Positions 61,002 to 64,000 of a DNA stretch of 64,000 nucleotides are shown here, in pieces. Source of the stretch: Nymphaea colorata (Eukaryota; Streptophyta; Magnoliopsida; Nymphaeales; Nymphaeaceae); NCBI RefSeq assembly GCF_008831285.2, contig NC_045141.1:1986001-2050000 (forward strand), read 5' to 3'. Under the pieces are notes generated by a model. That model worked only from the letters and a program-made list of their open reading frames with translations, was not told the origin of the DNA and searched no databases. Within the stretch, counting starts at the first letter, position 1. Every line of letters begins with the position of its first letter. The translations under genes were made by a program, and so were the position numbers.

Positions 61002-62265
61002 TTAAGTGCAGGCGTGGCTTCGACTCGCACCCACAATCGGTCAAGAAGAGTCGGGTGTGGTCAGCCACACCCGACCATTTCTGTCCATTTTCGACACGCA
61101 CCCGACTCGAATAAAATTCGAGTCGGGTGCGGTCAACCCGTGTCGAGTCCATGTGTCCTTTTTTAGTTTTTTTGTTTTTTAATTATATCATTATAAGTAT
61201 TAAAAAGGAGGTTGGGGCACCACTCAATCCCTTTGGAGTTCAGCCTTCCGTGTGTGAGTGGAAAGACTTCATAAATGATGATTTTTTGGCGGCCATCAGT
61301 GCGACGCCGACCTGAGAGACCGGCAGGCTGTCTTCCAGCGGAGACCTTCAGCCCTTCTCTGGCACAAGGCAACCGACGTTCAGTCCTCTAGCAGCTCGTG
61401 TTTTTCTTTTATCAGTTTTCAGTCCTTTGGTGACCGGCGACAACAATCTGAGAAGGCAGGCTGCCTTCCAGTCCTCTAACGTCCAATCCACTGACGTTCA
61501 CTGTTGAGCTTTATTATTCTATCAAGTATCAACTATCACCCTTTTATGTTCATTTTTTCACTGCTGTCCAATTTTTTTTCCAGTTGTTTTTTTTTTTTGA
61601 CGTGTGTGATGACTGATGAATTAATTGTTTGCTCTTGCTGCAACCCTGTTTTTTTATGTTTGCTGTGTGTTTTTCAGTTCTTATTTGCGATGTACCTTTT
61701 TTTAGGATTTTACAATCTGAAATATATAATTGTTTTATTGCTGTTTTCATAGTATACGATGTACTAACTTGCCGTTTCAACATTTTGTTTTACACTTTTA
61801 CTGTTGTTTCATATCATGGTATATTTTACTATCTATTGGTTATAACTTATTAATATATCAGTTTTGTTACTTGTATTATAGGCACAGCCGTGTTCTACTT
61901 TCCAAATGTTAATTTCAATTTCTGCTTTTGCATATATCTTAGTATGTTATATTACTAAGTTACAATATTACTATATATAGTATATGCTGTTCTAAACTTC
62001 TAATATGGTCATATGCATTACGTTCTATACATTAATAACTTAAAGACTCGTTGAATTGTTGATTTGCAATTTTTAATTTGTTATTTGATAAATGATATTT
62101 TTATTGTTCATAGACAAATTTGCTATATATATTTATATTAATCTAATAAATTGATAATAATAAAAAAAATTATTCTCGCCGCACCCTTGCACCTAAATTT
62201 TTTGGGATGTGCTGCTCACACCCGCATCCACAGCCCCACCCACACCCCACACCTATGTGACATAG
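61002..62265. mobile_element. Candidate hAT-like element with hairpin subterminal repeats
   Basis: The right end (ctatgtgacatag) matches the CTATGTCACATAGG family end in reverse complement. It is followed by aacaggat; aacaggac precedes 61002, a possible 8-bp duplication with one change. The left end (ttaagtgcagg) does not match well, so the left limit is tentative. Near the left edge are two perfect hairpins (61050-61075 and 61097-61131). The interior is AT-rich and non-coding. Confidence 0.5.
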
Positions 62266-62709
62266 AACAGGATCTCCTATCGCCAGCAAGTGGTATCATA
62301 AAATTTTCAACATGTTCACACATTGGTATGTGCACCAACATGTACCTATTGCTAGTAGGAGTACCCAATTAGCAAAGGAATACAAGAAGGTCAAGGACAG
62401 GGAAATGGGAAAGATGATGCTGACAATAATAAAAATGAAAAGATGTATTGGTTATGGGAGTTGGATCTGGATCAGTTCAGATCCAAACGTGGTATAAAAT
62501 GCGAAAAAACACGATAAATACATTAAATATAAGTCAGTTGTATAAAACGTCAATAAAACGAGTCTTTTTCAAAAAGACATCGGAAAACAAAAAACGCAAA
62601 AAATATGGAGTTTTTTAGCGTGAGTTTCTATCTTTAAAATGTATTAAATAAGAGAAACAGGTGATTAACCAGAAAATTAAGCATAATAAAGAAGAGAGAG
62701 TGCGGAAAG

Positions 62710-64000
62710 GCAATGTTGTAAAAAGCGTATCGTAAGCCGTCGGTCTGGCTTTAAGATACAATGTATCGTAAAATGTCGTAATTGTATCATATTTAAGAAA
62801 AAATAATCAGAAAAAATAAACAAAAGTCTGAGAAAATCATAAAAAATTAGTAAAAAATCAAGAATAATATGTTCTTCATAAAAAACATGTTTCACAGAAT
62901 GATAGATTTATTATTGCTATAAAGTTACGGTTCATTACTTCATCATTCATAAACATCAAAATTCATAACAATATGTCAATATCAATCTAGAAAGTACAAG
63001 AAGGAACATAACATAAATACATATAGGTATCATAACTGTATCGTAGTGTATGAAAGGTGCATGTAGTAATGAAGATTAATTATGTAATAAAGAGGAGAGA
63101 GAGATGGTTTATAGAAAATTAGATGCAATAAAGAAGAGAGGGAGAGAGAGCCCAGCTGCTCCTACGGAACCCCTAAACTCCTTCATTAACTCAGCCTTCA
63201 TATCATGAAGGCTGAGTAAATTGGGTCTAGCATGGAGACCAACCAAATTTATTATTTCGTAAATCTTACGTATGGCTATTATTTGCTTTTAATGTACTAC
63301 TTTTCACCCACATCCTATCATGTTTATGATTTTCATTTTTCAGAGTCTTATTATTAGTTTTTTTATTTATTTTACTTTTACCTAATTTTTAGGATTTTTT
63401 AATTTATTAAAAAATTCCCAAGATATATAATTGAGAGATTGTATATCCTTTGTAGAAGAAACACAAAAGCCCTGTTTTTCCAAACACGAATGGGTTTCCT
63501 ATGAGCAAATCTCCCTCCAAACCAGTGATTTCTCCCTCAAATTGATGATTTATCTGGCAATTCTCTCTAAAACCAACAAAAAATCTCCCTCCCAGAGCTC
63601 TTAGAAGTGTTAGAAATCGAGAGGAACAGGTGGTTTTCAAAAAAAAACTCGATCAAAAGGGGCATAATGCCCCTTTTTAAAAAATTGAACTGTATCATAC
63701 GCTATGGCAGCCATATCATAAGATATGGGCTGTGTCGGTTGTATCATACCATATGGCAACTGTATTGTAAGATATTGTCAACGAAAAATGTGCACCATAG
63801 GCGCATCATAAAGGTTTTGCCAACATATACTATATGTATCGTATGATAGGTGATTACGCTTTGCTTTCCTACATCGTTTTTCCTATCTTCCTTACTAGAA
63901 TAATCTATGATGGTACATGAAAATCTAACAATAATGAGTCAGATCTATTTGTCATGCTCCAATATAAATAATCAAAGACGTCAGGTAGGTGATGCAATTC
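62710..64000. repeat. Degenerate repeats, no gene
   Basis: Phrases of the type gtatcatac(g/c)atatggcaac recur in both orientations at 63685-63850, and gtatcgtaaa-type phrases at 62725-62800. They are probably the two ends of a decayed element. No ACA exon was found here, so the upstream intron continues past the window edge. Confidence 0.4.

Noticed and set aside
59869-64000. Further upstream exons of the Ca2+-ATPase
   Set aside because: I looked for the next conserved segments on the minus strand and found none; the sequence is transposon-derived and non-coding.

Overview
The window is nuclear DNA from a flowering plant. It is AT-rich and dominated by decayed plant transposable elements: Ty1/copia, Ty3/gypsy chromovirus, Tat/Ogre-like gypsy, hAT and a Tourist-like MITE. 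It also carries long (TA)n, (CA)n and (GA)n microsatellites and one host gene with plant-type splice sites and TE-stuffed introns. I could not identify the species. I found no rRNA, tRNA, CRISPR array or bacterial-type operon.

Layout. Positions 1-17.3 kb hold no recognisable host gene. They contain a minus-strand Tat/Ogre-like gypsy relic (about 0.8-2.6 kb), a very long TA/CA microsatellite (7.5-7.7 kb), a minus-strand copia relic (8.9-11.4 kb) and a GC-rich foldback (15.2-15.6 kb). Positions 17319-35491 are one nested structure. A minus-strand Ty3/gypsy chromovirus of about 4.7 kb, with diverged 249/260-bp LTRs, is interrupted twice. A 6954-bp hAT transposon (17595-24548, 8-bp target duplication CCCTTAAC) sits in its polypurine tract. 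A plus-strand copia element (25279-31762, 5-bp duplication ACTAA) sits in its integrase region.

The host gene occupies the minus strand from the stop codon at 36915 upward and runs off the right edge. I reconstructed 16 exons from 59868 down to 36915. Joined, they give 1668 nt in a single open frame (555 codons plus stop), encoding the C-terminal half of an autoinhibited P-type Ca2+-ATPase of the plant ACA8/ACA9/ACA10 type. The N-terminal half, including the phosphorylated-aspartate motif, lies beyond position 64000. Three introns are 3.2, 7.0 and 7.8 kb long. They are enlarged by copia fragments, a Tourist-like MITE, and several copies of a non-autonomous hAT-like family with CTATGTYACA ends. 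One copy of that family has a perfect 8-bp target duplication.

How the parts relate: the only host function visible is calcium efflux across a membrane. Everything else is mobile DNA or decay products. The retroelement open frames are broken by stops and frameshifts. The hAT transposase is nearly intact, with one in-frame TAG. I found no convincing new biological system. The most useful observations are the nested insertion with exact target duplications, the hAT ends with dense palindromic subterminal repeats, the non-autonomous hAT-like family inside the ATPase introns, and the unusual GC-rich 1.6-kb leader of the copia element.
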